A DNA stretch of 64,000 nucleotides from Zingiber officinale. Its lineage: Eukaryota; Streptophyta; Magnoliopsida; Zingiberales; Zingiberaceae. Of this stretch, positions 1-12,129 are shown piece after piece. The number at the start of each line of letters is the position of its first letter. The first letter of the stretch is position 1. Where the stretch lies: positions 20,143,173 to 20,207,172 of the forward strand of contig NC_055998.1 in assembly GCF_018446385.1 (NCBI RefSeq). The letters run 5' to 3'. The translations under genes and the position numbers were made by a program. The notes under the pieces are model-generated. The model did no database searches and had not been told where the DNA came from. It worked only from the letters and a program-made list of their open reading frames with translations.

Positions 1-2559
1 AAAAATTTTGTACAAAGGTCTGAACCTTTTCCTAGCTACCATGTGTTCTTTTAAATTAAACTTGGATCGCTTGCAGAACTTAACACGTTTGATCCAAAGT
101 TTAATCTATTTGTTTTTTTAGGTTTAAACTCGGATCTCCTACGGAACTTAACACGTTCGATCCAAATCACCTAAGTTATTAATTTCATTAAATATTAGTT
201 TCCAAAATTGGCTTCCAATACTAACATGGCGAGGCACATGGCCTTCTTGGATATGGGAACAACCACCACCGACTAGACAAAGCCTTTTAAGGAAAGTTAA
301 TATTTAATTTCCTTAAATAACTTTAAGTCAACCGAAAAGAACAATCAAATCACAAGGAAAAGAAAAAAAAACAAAAGAACACAACATCGAAAACAGATTC
401 GAAATACTAGAATCGCATGCCTCTTGTATTTGGTATTATTTCCAAAAATAACTAGTATGATGCGGAAAGGAAAAATACTAGTTATACCTTTTAGAAAGAC
501 CTCTTGATCTTCTACCGTATTCCTCTTCTAACCTCGGACGTTGTGTGGGCAACGATCTTCCGAGATGAGAACCACCAAGCACCTTCTTCTTCCTTACAAG
601 TTTCATCCATCAAAACTTCTCCTAGGATGAAGAGGTTCGGCCACCACCACCATGCTCCAAGGGATGCTAGAAACAAAACTTTCTTTCTCTCCTTCTTCTT
701 CTTCTTCTCTAAACTTGATCCGACCACCATATGAGTCTCCACAAGAAGGATGAGGTTCGGCCATCAAAGAGAAGAGAGGAGGAGAGGATGGCCGGCCACA
801 CCAAGGAAGAAAAAGAGGGAGAAAATATAATAGAGTTCTTCGCCATGAAGCCTTCTCTACCCCCTCTTTTATAATCCTTGGTCTTGGCAAATAAGGAAAA
901 TTTAATAAAAACTTCCTTAATTCTTTTTCCATTGAAAAGGAAAATTTATTTAATTAAAAATAATTTTTCTTTTCAATTTACAATGGCCGGCCACACCATA
1001 AAATTTCCAAGCAAATAAAATTTTAAACACAAATTAAAACTTCCTTATTTGCTTCCGAAAATTTATAAAAAAATTTCTCCAATAATTTTATCCCTTCATG
1101 ATTGGTTAAAAGGAAATTTTATAAATTAAATCTTTCTTTAGACATGTGGATAATTTCCGGAAAGTTATCTCTAAAAATTAAAATCTCCTTTCAATCTACA
1201 AATAAGAAAAGATATCAAATCTTTTCTTAATCTTTTGTAGAAACTAATAAAAGAGAATTATTAATTTTTTTAAACTTTCTTTTAAATCATGAACATGGTT
1301 AAAAGGAAAATTTTTACCAAAATTAAAATCAACCTTTTAATCTACAAATAAGGAAAGAGATTTAGCTCTTCTCTTAATCTTTTGTAGAATCTTATAAAAG
1401 GAAAGATTTAAATTTTTAAACTCTCTTTTAAATCATGTTATCCACATAAGAAATTTTTTTTAAAAAATAAAAAACCTTTTATTTTAATTTGGATCGGCCA
1501 CACCAAGCTTGAACCCAAGCTAGGGCCGGCCACCTTGAAGCACCCATGAACCAAACTTTGGCCAGCCTTAGCTTGGTCTCCAAGTTAGCTTGGACGGCCC
1601 CTATGGGATGGGTAAGAAGGTGGGTATAGGTGGGTATAGCACTCTCTAATTAAGAGGCTACGATAGGGACCGAGAGGAGGAATTGGTTTTGGTCTCCCGA
1701 TAAAATTAAGCATCTCGTGTTCGTCCCGAACACACAACTTAATTTTATCAATAATAATTCATTCCACTAGAGAACTATTATTGAACTACTGCACCAATCC
1801 CAAATTACATTTTGGGCTTCTTCTTATTATGAGTGTGTTAGTCTCCCTGTGTTTAAGATAACAAATGTCCACTAATTAAGTAAGTTACTGACAACTCACT
1901 TAATTAATATCTAGCTCCAAGAGTAGTACCACTAAACTTCATCGTCATGTCGGACTAAGTCCACCTGCAGGGTTTAACATGACAATCCTTATGAGCTCCT
2001 CTTGGGGACATTCTCAACCTAGATCACTAGGACACAGTTTCCTTCTATAATCAACAACACACACTATAAGTGATATCATTTCCCAACTTATCGGGCTTAT
2101 TGATTTATCGAACTAAATCTCACCCATTGATAAATTAAAGAAATAAATATCAAATATATGTGCTTGTTATTATATTAGGATTAAGAGCACACACTTCCAT
2201 AATAACTGAGGTCTTTGCTCCTTCATAAAGTCAGTATAAAAGGAACGATCTCAAATGGTCCTACTCAATACACTCTAAGTGTACTAGTGTAATTATATAG
2301 TTAAGATAAACTAACACCTAATTACACTACGACCTTCCAATGGTTTGTTCCTTTCCATCTTGGTCGTGAGCTACTGTTTATAATTTATAAGGAACCGATA
2401 ATATGATCTTCTGTGTGTGACACCACACACCATGTTATCTACAATATAAATTAATTGAGCAACTACATTTATCGTAAATGTAGACATTTGACCAATGTGA
2501 TTCTTATTTCTAGATAAATATTTATACCAAAAGCTAGGCTTTTAGTATACATCCTAACA
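1..2559 (-). mobile_element. Family E long LTR, copy E1 (cut by window edge)
   Basis: Read on the minus strand, this starts TGTTAGGATGTATAC at 2559 and matches the complete copy at 27337-29971 along its length. Position 1 lies inside the terminal GTACAAAATTTTTGTAC block, so only about 40 bases are missing at the left. It sits inside the gag of element A, and the five bases next to it (2560-2564, GTTCG) should recur beyond the left edge. No coding capacity is convincing; the His-rich ORFs at 504-742 are chance. It is probably a solo LTR of a long-LTR retrotransposon, but an intact element reaching further left is not excluded. Confidence 0.7.
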
Positions 2560-2916
2560 GTTCGTTAACTGGTTCCGGAGGATGTCGCGCTTCGCTAGCT
2601 TCGCTTCGGAAGTACCTTCATGAAGCTCCAAGAATTTCTCCCAGAGATCTTTCGCTGAGTCGTAGCTTCCGATCCGATTTACCTCCTGCGGCGGTAGAAC
2701 GCTGAGTAGGTGGAATTCAGCCTTTCCGTTGGCGACGAAATCTGCTTGCTCCTTTTTCGTCCAGGTATTTTCCTCCTTATCTTTCGGAATTGCATAGCCA
2801 TATTTCATTATTAACAGAATGTCAAATTCGGTTTTAAAAAATACCTCCATTTTACGCTTCCATGTGGCGAAGTCTCCGTCGAACTTCGGGGGATGAATGT
2901 TCGCTCCGGCCATCAT
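2560..2916 (-). pseudogene. Gag N-terminal fragment of element A
   Basis: Open for 119 codons from the Met at 2916 (or the next Met at 2913). It encodes the N-terminal gag region of SIRE-like copia elements: a GANIHPPKFDGDFATWK start, the MEVFFKTEFDILL segment, then LLSVLPPQEV. The frame breaks exactly where the LTR of E1 begins after the residues RNQLTN, so this is a disrupted gag and not a host gene. Close copies are in C (30277 and 33959 onwards) and H (43502 onwards). Confidence 0.8.
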
Positions 2917-2978
2917 CTTGATCGTAGTGCTTCAGTTGACGGTTAGTCCTTCTGAGGCGATCAGGCTCTGATACCACT

Positions 2979-3830
2979 TGTTGGTGCAGTGGAGACCGAC
3001 AAGAGGGGGTGAATTGCTGTAAACAAAAATGAAACTAGCCTCCTCGGATTTCAACTCAGAATAAATGCAGTAGTAAAATAATAAAGACATAAAATAAAAG
3101 CAGAAACAGAAGTTTAACCTGGTTACAACCAAGAGGGTTGTTAATCCAAGGCAGTGAAAAGCGCACTAAGAAAACTCTCCTTCTTTGAAGGCGGAGAAGC
3201 CTTTTACACTCTAATTGCTCAGAACTACTGCTAGGAATTGCTTACATATTGATTGCTTGAGTTGTTGTTGAATTCCTAGCTCTAGGGGCCTTTATATAGC
3301 TCATGGAAAGTCTATCCCGAGGGTCCAAGGCGCCTCCAACAAGGTTCAAGGCGCCTCCAGCTCGGTCAGCGGATAAAACTTTATCCGCAACGCAAACGGT
3401 CAAATCTGACCTGTTGAAGGCGCCTTCATGATGGAGGCGCCTCCAAGCCTGCTGGAGGCGCCTCCAAGCTGGCAGCACAATTTCCAGCTTGGTTTTTCCA
3501 GCTTCCGACGCTCCGTTCTTCTTGGGTGATTGCGGCCAACCGGAATAGGGCTCACCCGAACCCAATTCCCGGCCTTCTCCTCGAGCAGCCTTCCGTCCCT
3601 CGAACGCCGCGCACGCTCTTCACGCCCACCGGAGTACTCTTCCGCAGCTCTCTCGTCCTTCGGACGCACCGAGCCCGTCAGCTCCCTTCCCGTGCCGTCC
3701 TTCTCACTAGCTGCGTCTTCCGCTCGACTTCCTGTGTTCCAAAACTCTTGCACACTCAGACACAGGGATCAAACACAGCAGGACCTAACCAACTTGGTTG
3801 ATCACATCAAAACTACCACGGGGTCCAACA
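2979..3830 (-). repeat. 5' LTR of element A (852 bp)
   Basis: Starts TGTTGG and ends CCAACA on the minus strand. It contains repeated GGAGGCGCC palindromes (about 3330-3470) and a TATATAAA box at 3291-3298 on the minus strand, followed by the GGCCCCTAGAGCTAGGAA block seen in C and H. A methionine-tRNA-type primer site (TGGTATCAGAGCC) follows at about 2964-2976. Confidence 0.85.
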
Positions 3831-5838
3831 GTTGAGTGGTACTACTCTTGGACTGAGATATTAATTAAAATGAGTTGTCAGTAACTCAATTAATTAGTGG
3901 ACATCCGACATCTTAAACACAGGGAGACTAACACACTCATAATAAGAAGGAGCCCAAAATGTAATTTGGGATTGATGTGGTAGTTCAATAATAATTCTTT
4001 AGTGGAATGAATTATTATTGATGAAATTAAGTTGGGTGTTCGGGGTGAACACGGGAAGCTTAATTTCATCGGGAGACCAAAACCAATTTCTCCTCTCGGT
4101 CCCTATCGTAGCCTCTTGTATATAGAGAATTATAACTACCATATACCCACTTCTTATCCACCTTATACCCATCATAATGGAGCCGGCCAAGCAAGCTTGA
4201 AACCCAAGCTTGGGCCTGCCAAAGCAATTAGGATGAGTAAAATGGTGTGGTCGGCCCTAGCTTGAACCCAAGCTTGGTGTGGTCGGCCACATCATATTAA
4301 AAGGATTTTATTTTTTTAAAATTTTTCTTATGTGGATTCCATGGTTTTAAAAGAGAGTTTAAAATTTAAATCTTTCCTTTTTATAGCTTTCTATAAAAGA
4401 TTAAGAAAAGATATGATATCTTTCCTTATTTGTAGATTGAAAGGAAGATTTTAATTTTGAGAAAACTTTCCTTTTTTGTAACCATGTTCATGATTTAAAA
4501 GAGAGTTTTAAAATTATAAATTTTTCCTTTTATAAGTTTCTACAAAAGATTAAGAAAAGATTAGATATATTTCCTTATTTGTAGATTGAAAGGAGATTTT
4601 AATTTTAAATATAACTTTCCTTTTTGGAAATCATCCACATGTTTTAAAAGAGAGATTTTAATTTAAAAAAATTTCCTTTTATAACCAACCATGAAGAGAT
4701 AAATTATTAGAGAAATTTTTATTAAAATTTTCGGAAACAAATTAGGAAGTTTTAATTTTTGTATTAAAACTTTTCTTATTTGGAGCTTGTAGGTGGCCGA
4801 CCATGTAAATAAAGAAAAGGAAATTGATTTTTAATCAATTAAATTTTCCATTTCATGGCAAAAGGAATTAAGGAAGTTTTTATTTAAATTTTCTTATTTG
4901 CCAATACCAAGGATTATAAAAGAGATGGTAGGGGTGCCTTCATGGCTAACAACTCTATTCTATTTCCCTCTCTCTCTTCCTTGGTGGTGGCCAGCCCTAT
5001 TGCTTCTAGCTCTTCTCCTTTTATCCTCCTCCTTTGTGGTCTGCGGCATCAACACAAGATGAGTCCTTGGTGGCCGGTTCTAGCTAGGAGAAGAAGGAGA
5101 GAAAGGAGGCTTTTTTTCTAGCATCCCTTGGAGCTTGGTGGTGGTGGCCGGACCTCTACATCTCTTAGAGAATTGGTGGTGGCCGAATCTAGCTTGGAGA
5201 AGAAGGAGCTTGGTGGTTCTCGTCTCGGAAGATCGTTACCCACACAACGTCCGAGATTAAAAGAGGAATACGGTAGAAGATTAAGAGGTTATTTGCTTAC
5301 AAAGAAAGGTATAACTAGTAATTATTTTCCGCATCATACTAGTTTTTCTTTGTATGAATTCTAAACACAAGAGGCATATGATTCTAGAGTTTCGGATTGG
5401 TTTCGAAGTTGTGTTTCTTTTGTTTTATTTTTCGGATTTGTGATTCGATTGTTCTTTTCGGTTAAACCTAATGTTATTTTAGGAAATTAAATATTGAATT
5501 TCTATTAAAGGTTTTGTCGAGGCAGTGGTGGATGATCTCATACCCAAGAAGGCCTAGTGTCTCGCCATGTTTGACCTGGGAGCCGATTTTAGAAATAAAT
5601 ATTTAATCAACTTTATAACATAGGTGGATTTGGATCAATAATGTTAAGTTCCGCTTGCGATCCAAATCTAAATCATTAAAAACAGATAAGTTAAATTTGG
5701 AATCAATAATATTAAATTTCGTTTGTGATTCTTAATTTAATTTCTAAAGAACACAATAGGTTGTTTAGGAAAGGTTCGACACTTGTACAAAATTTTTGTA
5801 CAGTGGAACTAGTACGATCTTCCTAGCACCAACCAACA
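3831..5838 (+). mobile_element. Family E long LTR, copy E2, 3' part
   Basis: Plus-strand copy of family E. It starts at GTTGAGTGGTACTACTC, which corresponds to about position 27960 in E3, and runs to the end AACCAACA at 5838. The missing first ~620 bp should lie left of the window, with GTTGA as the target-site duplication of element A. It includes the paired C/T-rich tract and the conserved AACCAAGAAGG-like block at about 5510-5580. The small ORFs at 4032 and 5128 are not conserved between copies. Confidence 0.75.
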
Positions 5839-6195
5839 AGCAAGCAAAATCCTCATGCTAAAGTGTCAAAGACTCATATGTCGTTCAGCCATATTATAAG
5901 CGAGCAAAGCCCTCTCACTAAAGTGTCAAAGACTTATGTGTCATTCGACCGTATTATAAGTGAGCAAAGCTCTCGCGCTAAAGTGTCAAAGACTCACGTG
6001 TCATTTGACCGTGTGTTATAAGGGAGCAAAGCCCTCATACTAAAGTGTCAAAAACTCATGTGTCATTCGACCGTATTATAATCGAGCAAAGCCCTCGTGC
6101 TAAAGTGCCAAAAACTCACATATCGTTCGGTCGTGTTATAAGCGAGCAAAGCCCTCGCGCTAACAGAGACTTGCACACCGTTCGACTTTAATATA
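5839..6195. repeat. 60-bp tandem array, six units
   Basis: Six units of about 60 bp, with consensus pieces AGCGAGCAAAGCCCTCGCGC, TAAAGTGTCAAAGACTCA and GTGTCATTCGACCGTATTATA. Units start near 5839, 5899, 5959, 6021, 6081 and 6141. They are diverged at many positions and the last is shortened. Family E copy E2 ends exactly at the first unit. Confidence 0.9.
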
Positions 6196-6443
6196 AGCAA
6201 GCAAGGTACCTGGACAATGTGCCCAGGATGCAAGGGCCATTCGGCCGAGCTCAGGTCTCGTTTGGCATATTACATGGACAAATATAAAAAAATTAAGTAC
6301 ACTGAGGATAAGCTGAAAGACTGCAAAATGCAACAACACATAACTTAAAAACGTCGAATGGGCGCACTAGCATTCATACTTAGAAATTTTTACAAAATGT
6401 TTTGAGGTGAATACAAAGGTTGCTGATAAATTGATAAAAGAAA

Positions 6444-7019
6444 CTAAGCTAGGTAGTCGAGCACATCGTCGGGGAGCGAATCTGAGATCTTCTCCCTTTT
6501 TATAATTTTGATTGATGCATAGGGGGAGAGGTAGTCGTCATCCTTCAATTGTTGGAGGGTCCCATCAATAATGTAGTAAAAAAGGCAAAGAGTCCGGTCA
6601 ATGAACATCTCGTTGAATTCAGGGGAGCGAAAGCACTGCACCTTGAAAGATTCATACCGATCGGATTCCTCCTCCTTGAACTTATTAAAGGCAGCTTGGG
6701 ACGCCTCCAACTCAGCCTTCAACGCAACCAGTTCGGCAGCTTCCTTGTCAATTATTTATTTTTATTCCTCAAGTTGGAGCTCACTGATCGCTTGTTTTGC
6801 CATTTGGCTAACTTGCACAACTGCAAGTGTTGCTTTTGCCTCTTTGAGCTTTTTGGCCAATACCCGAGCCTCCTTGTTTTTGGTCTCCGGATTTTTGATG
6901 GCTCGGAGTTTCCTGCCATTGGAAGAATTTAACTTTGACTCAAAGTGGTAGGCTTGCTTGGTCAGCCGGTTAAGCTGCAGTGTCTGATTATGATTTTTAT
7001 TCTTTTCAACTATTAGCAC
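6444..7019 (-). pseudogene. Coiled-coil gag-like remnant of a gypsy-type element
   Basis: Two minus-strand open segments (7019-6762 and 6722-6444) lie in different frames but read on from each other. The first is Lys/Glu/Leu-rich with coiled-coil character. The second carries an SPEFNEMFIDRTLCLFYYI segment, like the region after the coiled coil in the putative gag of plant gypsy-type elements. Stops and a frameshift separate them. No zinc knuckle, protease or polymerase is visible. The family assignment is an inference from the pattern. Confidence 0.45.
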
Positions 7020-7422
7020 CTACTCGGACCTCCGCAGTTGCTCGGAGCTCGTGTCCAAGTCTTTTTTCAGTTGGGCAACCTCGATAATTAGCTGTTCAAC
7101 CCGACCCCGTGTTGTGTTCGATTGGCCGGCTGGCGCTCAGAGTTGCTGGTTTTCATGATTGAGGAAGGTCAGCCGCTGGCACATGGCCAAATTTTCTACC
7201 CAGAAGTGCAAAATAAATTAAGTTAGTTAGTGTCGATCGGGGAAAGTAAAGAAAAGATTTCGCTAAACTTACTCCAATTGATTTTTGGGTGAAACTGTCG
7301 GCAAGTTCCCCAGGTGTGATGGTCACCGCTCAGGTCCTAACATCCACCCAAACCTGGGCAAGAGGACCTTGGATTGTAATTTAATGCTATAAGGAGCATG
7401 GTGCGACGTCGTCTAGTTGGCG

Positions 7423-8229
7423 TCACTCATCGGTCCGTAGACGAAGGATAACCTTGATATGTCTACCGCCTCTCGAAGTGGAGGGCGCTGAAGTAGCCAA
7501 GCCCTTAGATTTGGACATTGGGGAGGAGCGAATAATGGACAGGGGTGCTTCTACGCCAGTTGGTGGAGGTAGAAGATAGGCAACCAACAGCCCGATTATT
7601 GTCTTGGACTGCATTACGGACAATGAGGAGGTTTGGTCGGAAGAAGGAGGAGTCGGCAGTGCAACTTCCCTCTCAAGAATCATAGAGGTGGAAGATTTCC
7701 CCCGCTCAGAAGGAGGTCAGGAGGTGATCGTTGGAGCGTGGGCTTAAAAAGTCGACATCGCCGAACAGGAAGATGATTCCCCTCGGTGTCACTTGCAGCG
7801 TTGGATTAAAGGCTCGCTCGACATGGCCGATTCAGATGGAATGACGATCGACACCATGGAGGGGCGCTCAAGAGGTAGATCACTAGTGGTGGCCACCGCG
7901 TCGCTAGCCGCCACCCGGCTTCCCCCTGCTTCGCCGGTCGGCTCGTTTGAGTGCTCGACCGACGTCAGGTTGCAATTCTCCAACTCAGCCACTCCTTTGG
8001 CGTTAATGTTTGCATCAGAGATCCTATACTTGCTGCTCAGCAACGTACAGTTCATGATTTGACCTGTAAAAAAGAAAGAAAAATCAGTTAGATTTAAAGA
8101 CGGCGGGGAGAAAAAGGGCATACCTAGAGGGATGAGCAGTCGTGTTTGGATAGGGCTCAACCCAAACACATACAAGACTCCTTCTAAGAGCATCCTATGT
8201 ACAGACGGAATAGTACCACAACTCCACAA
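7423..8229 (-). pseudogene. N-terminal part of the gypsy-type gag-like remnant
   Basis: Minus strand, upstream of the coiled-coil remnant. The segment at about 8229-8120 reads MLLEGVLYVFGLSPIQTRL, resembling the hydrophobic N-terminal domain of the 'putative gypsy type transposon' family (PF04195-like). Then come a Ser/Pro-rich linker and an open segment at 7683-7423. The reading frame is broken several times. I see no promoter or LTR belonging to it. Confidence 0.4.
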
Positions 8230-8427
8230 AGCAGTTTGAAAGAATTGGGTACTAACTGATGCATGGGGATATGAAAATATGTACAGACCTCCGAAAAAAA
8301 AGGATGAATAGAAAAGCGGAGGCCGACAAGAAATTAGTCCTTAAAGAATGGAAGAAAGTCGTCGAGAGGCAGATGAGGCAAGTGTAAGCAGAGGGAATGA
8401 CGATTTGGCAATAAACGGGGAAACAGT

Positions 8428-8806
8428 TATTGGTACCCCCAAGGTAGTTTTGATGTGATCAAACAAGTTAAGTTAGGTCATGTTGTGTTTAACCCTGTGT
8501 CTAAGTGTACAGGAACTTAAGAGCATAGGATGTCGAGCAAAAGACGCAACTAGCAAGAAGGACAGCACGGGAGAGAGCCGACGAACTCAGTGCGTCTGAG
8601 GGACGAGGTGTTATGGAAGAGTATGTGAGCGGACGAGAAGGAGGCGCGCGGTGTTTCCGAGGGACGAGAAGCCGGAGCGGAAGCTTGCTCGAGAAGGCCG
8701 GAAGTTAGGTTCGGGTGAGCCCTATTCCGGATGATTGAAATCACCTAAGCGAGCGGAGCCGGAGCGGAAGACCTGGATTGTTGCGAGTGGAACCAAAGCA
8801 AGAGGT
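8428..8806 (+). repeat. 5' LTR of element B, left part
   Basis: Matches the 3' LTR at 17328-17735: GTTAAGTTAGGTCATGTTGTG, the AAGACGCAACTAGCAAGAAGG block, and repeated GAGGGACGAG motifs. It is cut after AAGCAAGAGGT by the copia LTR. The right part is at about 14910-15263. Confidence 0.8.
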
Positions 8807-10632
8807 TGTTAGTTAGAGCCCTAGAGCCAATCATTTGATGATTGTTGTATGGACTCGTTGTATCATATTCTTATATATATAAAGGCATTTGTTTATGGTT
8901 ATTATGCTTACTTGTATTGGTGCCAAATAACTAAGTATAATAGCATCCTTGAGTATAAGGTTCTTACCTATATCAATCGGTTAGTTGAATCGATAGTGAG
9001 ATGATATAAGGAACACTACTCTTAATCATTCCTAGTCGAGTATTAACATTCAGGGACAATGTTAATGTAACAAGACTAGCATGTAGGTCAACTCGATGAC
9101 TTGATCTCACAAGTCATGGATATGGAGATATCAAGTTGACACATGGGTATGCATTGGAGAATGTATACTGAATGACCCGCCATGAGAAAGTGTCATGGAT
9201 CGTTATATGAGTGTCATATACTTTCTCATGTGGCTATTAGTATGACTATTAGTCCTTGGACCTGAAGTCACCATGGATCCCTACATAAGGAGTTACATAC
9301 TATGGCTTCGTCAAACGTCACCCGTAACTGGGTGGACTATAAAGGCGATTACTGGGTATGTAACGAATTATGCAGAGGGATGTGAGTGATGTAGATGGGA
9401 TCTATCCCTCCTATATGACGGAAGAGACATCGATATTCTTGATAGAGTGAGACCACGAAGTGCATGACCATGCCCAAATGAGTCAATATGAGATATTGAG
9501 CTTATTTGATTGAGTGAGTCTACTTGGAGTTCAAGATTTAGATTGATTAGAGGATGACACGGTCTATGTTTCACATTGATCAATCTAGATGTCTAGGATA
9601 GAAGGACAATGTCATATATTGTGAAGAGTCACAATTAGTAGTCACAACGTGATGTTGGATCTCAACATTCTTGTAACTTGGGTAGTAATGATATATTGCT
9701 AGATACCGTTCATTATTTATGCTACTAAATGAGTTTAGGAGCATTGCCAACGTTATAAGAACATATAGGGTCACACATAAAGGATAATTAGACAGAGATT
9801 AGGTTCATATGATGAACCAAGAGGATTAGATTCATGTGATGAATCAAATTGGATTAAGAGTAATCCTAATTGCACTAATTGAGTTGGACTCAATTTGGTT
9901 CATGTGTTAAATGAGTCTAATTTGGACTTAGACTCATTGAGCTAATTTAATTCAATGAATAGAGATTCATTAAATTAAAATTGACTTGAACCAATGGTTA
10001 GATTTGATCAACCATGGGAGAGAAGTGGTCAAGTTTGATTTGACTTGAGAGGAAGATGAAAGGTCAAGTTTGACTTGACCATTGCCACCTCATTTGTGAG
10101 TTGGCATTAAGTGGGCCAATGATGATGTTCCACATCATCAAGGTTGGCTTATGTGTGTGCCACCTCATGAGGGAGATCAAGAGTTGTGACTCTTGGTATC
10201 CCATGGAGATAAAATCCCCTCATGAAGTGGCCGGCCACTTTATGTGTGCATTTAATGTGCTTGGTGTAACTCCCATCTACTTCCTCATTCCTTGCTTCTT
10301 CTCTCCCTCTCCTCCTCCTCCTTGGTTGAGACCTTCAAAGGTGCTAAAACGCCTTTTGTTTGGTTTCTCCATCTCTTGCTTGTGTGGATACACATAGAGG
10401 AGTATCTACTTTGATACTCTCGAGATCCGACGAACCTTGGACGAGCGGGATTAGCGAAGGGCATCACATCAAGGGTAAAGCTCTTCTCCTTTGTAGATCT
10501 AGTTTAGATCTAGGCTAGAAACTCGTACTCGAAGTTTTACGTAAATTTTTTTTTCTTCACATGGATCCGGTGGTGGACTTTCGGGGTTTCCGCAACGCAA
10601 AAAGCGATTTTTGCGGCCCGAAAAATCCAACA
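8807..10632 (+). repeat. 5' LTR of the copia element (1826 bp)
   Basis: Starts TGTTAGTTAGAGCCCTAGAG and ends AAATCCAACA. A TATA-rich stretch (TATATATATAAAGG) at about 8872-8885 is a candidate U3 promoter. The methionine-tRNA-type primer site TGGTATCAGAGCCA starts at 10634. No 3' LTR partner is present, so the left boundary rests on the terminal TG and on the homology break in B's LTR. Confidence 0.75.
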
Positions 10633-12129
10633 GTGGTATCAGAGCCACATGCGAAGCGCGTACGAGTTTTTGTTTGTATTTTTATGAAAAATATCAGTTC
10701 TATAATATTTTGTAAATTTACTGTTTTTATAGATTTTATGGGTATTTTTCTCGTAGAAGCGAAGCACAAGAGTTTAGACACTTGTAGGCTTCGACTACCG
10801 AGAAAATTTTTCCGAAATGACAAGGTTTCGCCCCCAAATCGTTTTGGGACAGCGGGGTAAGGCGCTGTAGGATCGCTTAGGAACACTCGCAATGGTTAAA
10901 TCGCGGGTAGGGGTGCTGCCCCTAACCCCGCAAGGGGCTTCGTTCCGCGATTGCGCCCGAAAATCGCTAAACGGGATCGCCGGGAATTTTTACTCATAAA
11001 ATTGTAAAAATTGTGGGAAATTTTACAGAAAATTATAGAAATTACATAATTTAGAATTGTGTATCATTTTGTGATGGTCATGGCCCAAAAGACCCCAATT
11101 TGATTGGAAATTGTGTTGTAATTCATAATACGGCCTGCGTGCCATCATGTGATTGTGTGTGTTGTATATTTGATACGCGACCTGCGCGTCGTTCCTTTCT
11201 ATTTATTTATTCTTGTTGTAAATAGTCTAGACTCAAATGTAACTCGAGTTTCACTTTTTGTAATGTACAAAATGAGGTGGTGGAAGGTTCACTCGAGACG
11301 GAGTTACGAGGAAGGTGCGAGCAACACAAGATGGTCAAAAGGAAGGAGCTTGAGAAGCTGTTGACCTTAGGTTGACCATCCGATCTTCTCATTGGCTTGA
11401 GAAGATCGTAGTAGGGCCATGACTAATCACAAAATTAATTAATTGCTTGTGTGTGTATATGTGATGCATGCTAGATTAGTAATTAATTAGTGTCTTAACG
11501 ATTAGATTAGATCTAAGTCGCACACATGATGCACCTCCACGATTAGATTAGATCAAAATCGATTATATGATACACATTGTCGATTAGATTAGATCTTAAT
11601 CACGTCAACTCAAAAATGTCTACCATGCCGTGATACCTATCACTACCTCGATCACATGTTGTTGAATCTGCCAAAGCAGAGCAACACATATTATCTTGGT
11701 AGGGTACGGAGGGACAATCTTATTCCCGCCTATCAACGCATGGGTGAGTACAAACTCAATTAGATTGAGTACAACTAGTTAAATCAAGTTTAACTGTAGG
11801 CATTTATCCAATAGTTGGAAGATAGGACAAAATCATGTTTATATTAACTCTTGGGAGTATTAGCCAAAGCTAACTCGAGTTTTAATATAAATGCGGATCT
11901 TGATCCTATAAACAAGAGTTGCATAGAGATGTAATTGATAATTAGTTACCTACCGATCATACTAAGTCTTGGGCGATTTAGCCAAAGCTAACTCGGGACA
12001 TAGTATGATATGGATCTTGTCCCACATGAATTCTATAATTCAGTGGGAGCATCATTTAATTAAAGGCCTAATTAGATGATTAATAGAATATGATATTTAT
12101 TTTTCTGTATTTTTCTATTGTAGATAACC

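Larger units (their letters stand above)
2560..3830 (-). mobile_element. Gag-only LTR element A, 5' part
   Basis: Minus strand: 5' LTR (2979-3830), primer-binding site, then the start of gag, which E1 interrupts. The rest of the element must lie left of the window. The LTR begins TGTTGGACCCCGTGG and matches those of C and H. At 3830/3831 it abuts family E sequence starting in mid-element, so A appears to have inserted into E2. Confidence 0.8.

Noticed and set aside
504-742. ORF with a run of four His and its mirrored minus-strand ORF
   Set aside because: It lies in family E LTR sequence. The run comes from a CACCAC repeat and the frame is not kept in copies E2 or E3.
3400-3835. Overlapping Arg/Ser-rich ORFs on both strands, repeated near 26734, 30350, 33012, 36060, 42631, 45849
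   Set aside because: They are reading frames through the GC-rich part of the LTRs and occur in every LTR copy with shifts. They are LTR sequence, not genes.
5839-6195. Evenly spaced repeats suggesting a CRISPR-like array
   Set aside because: Units are contiguous 60-bp tandem repeats with no unique spacers, in plant nuclear DNA with no cas-like genes.
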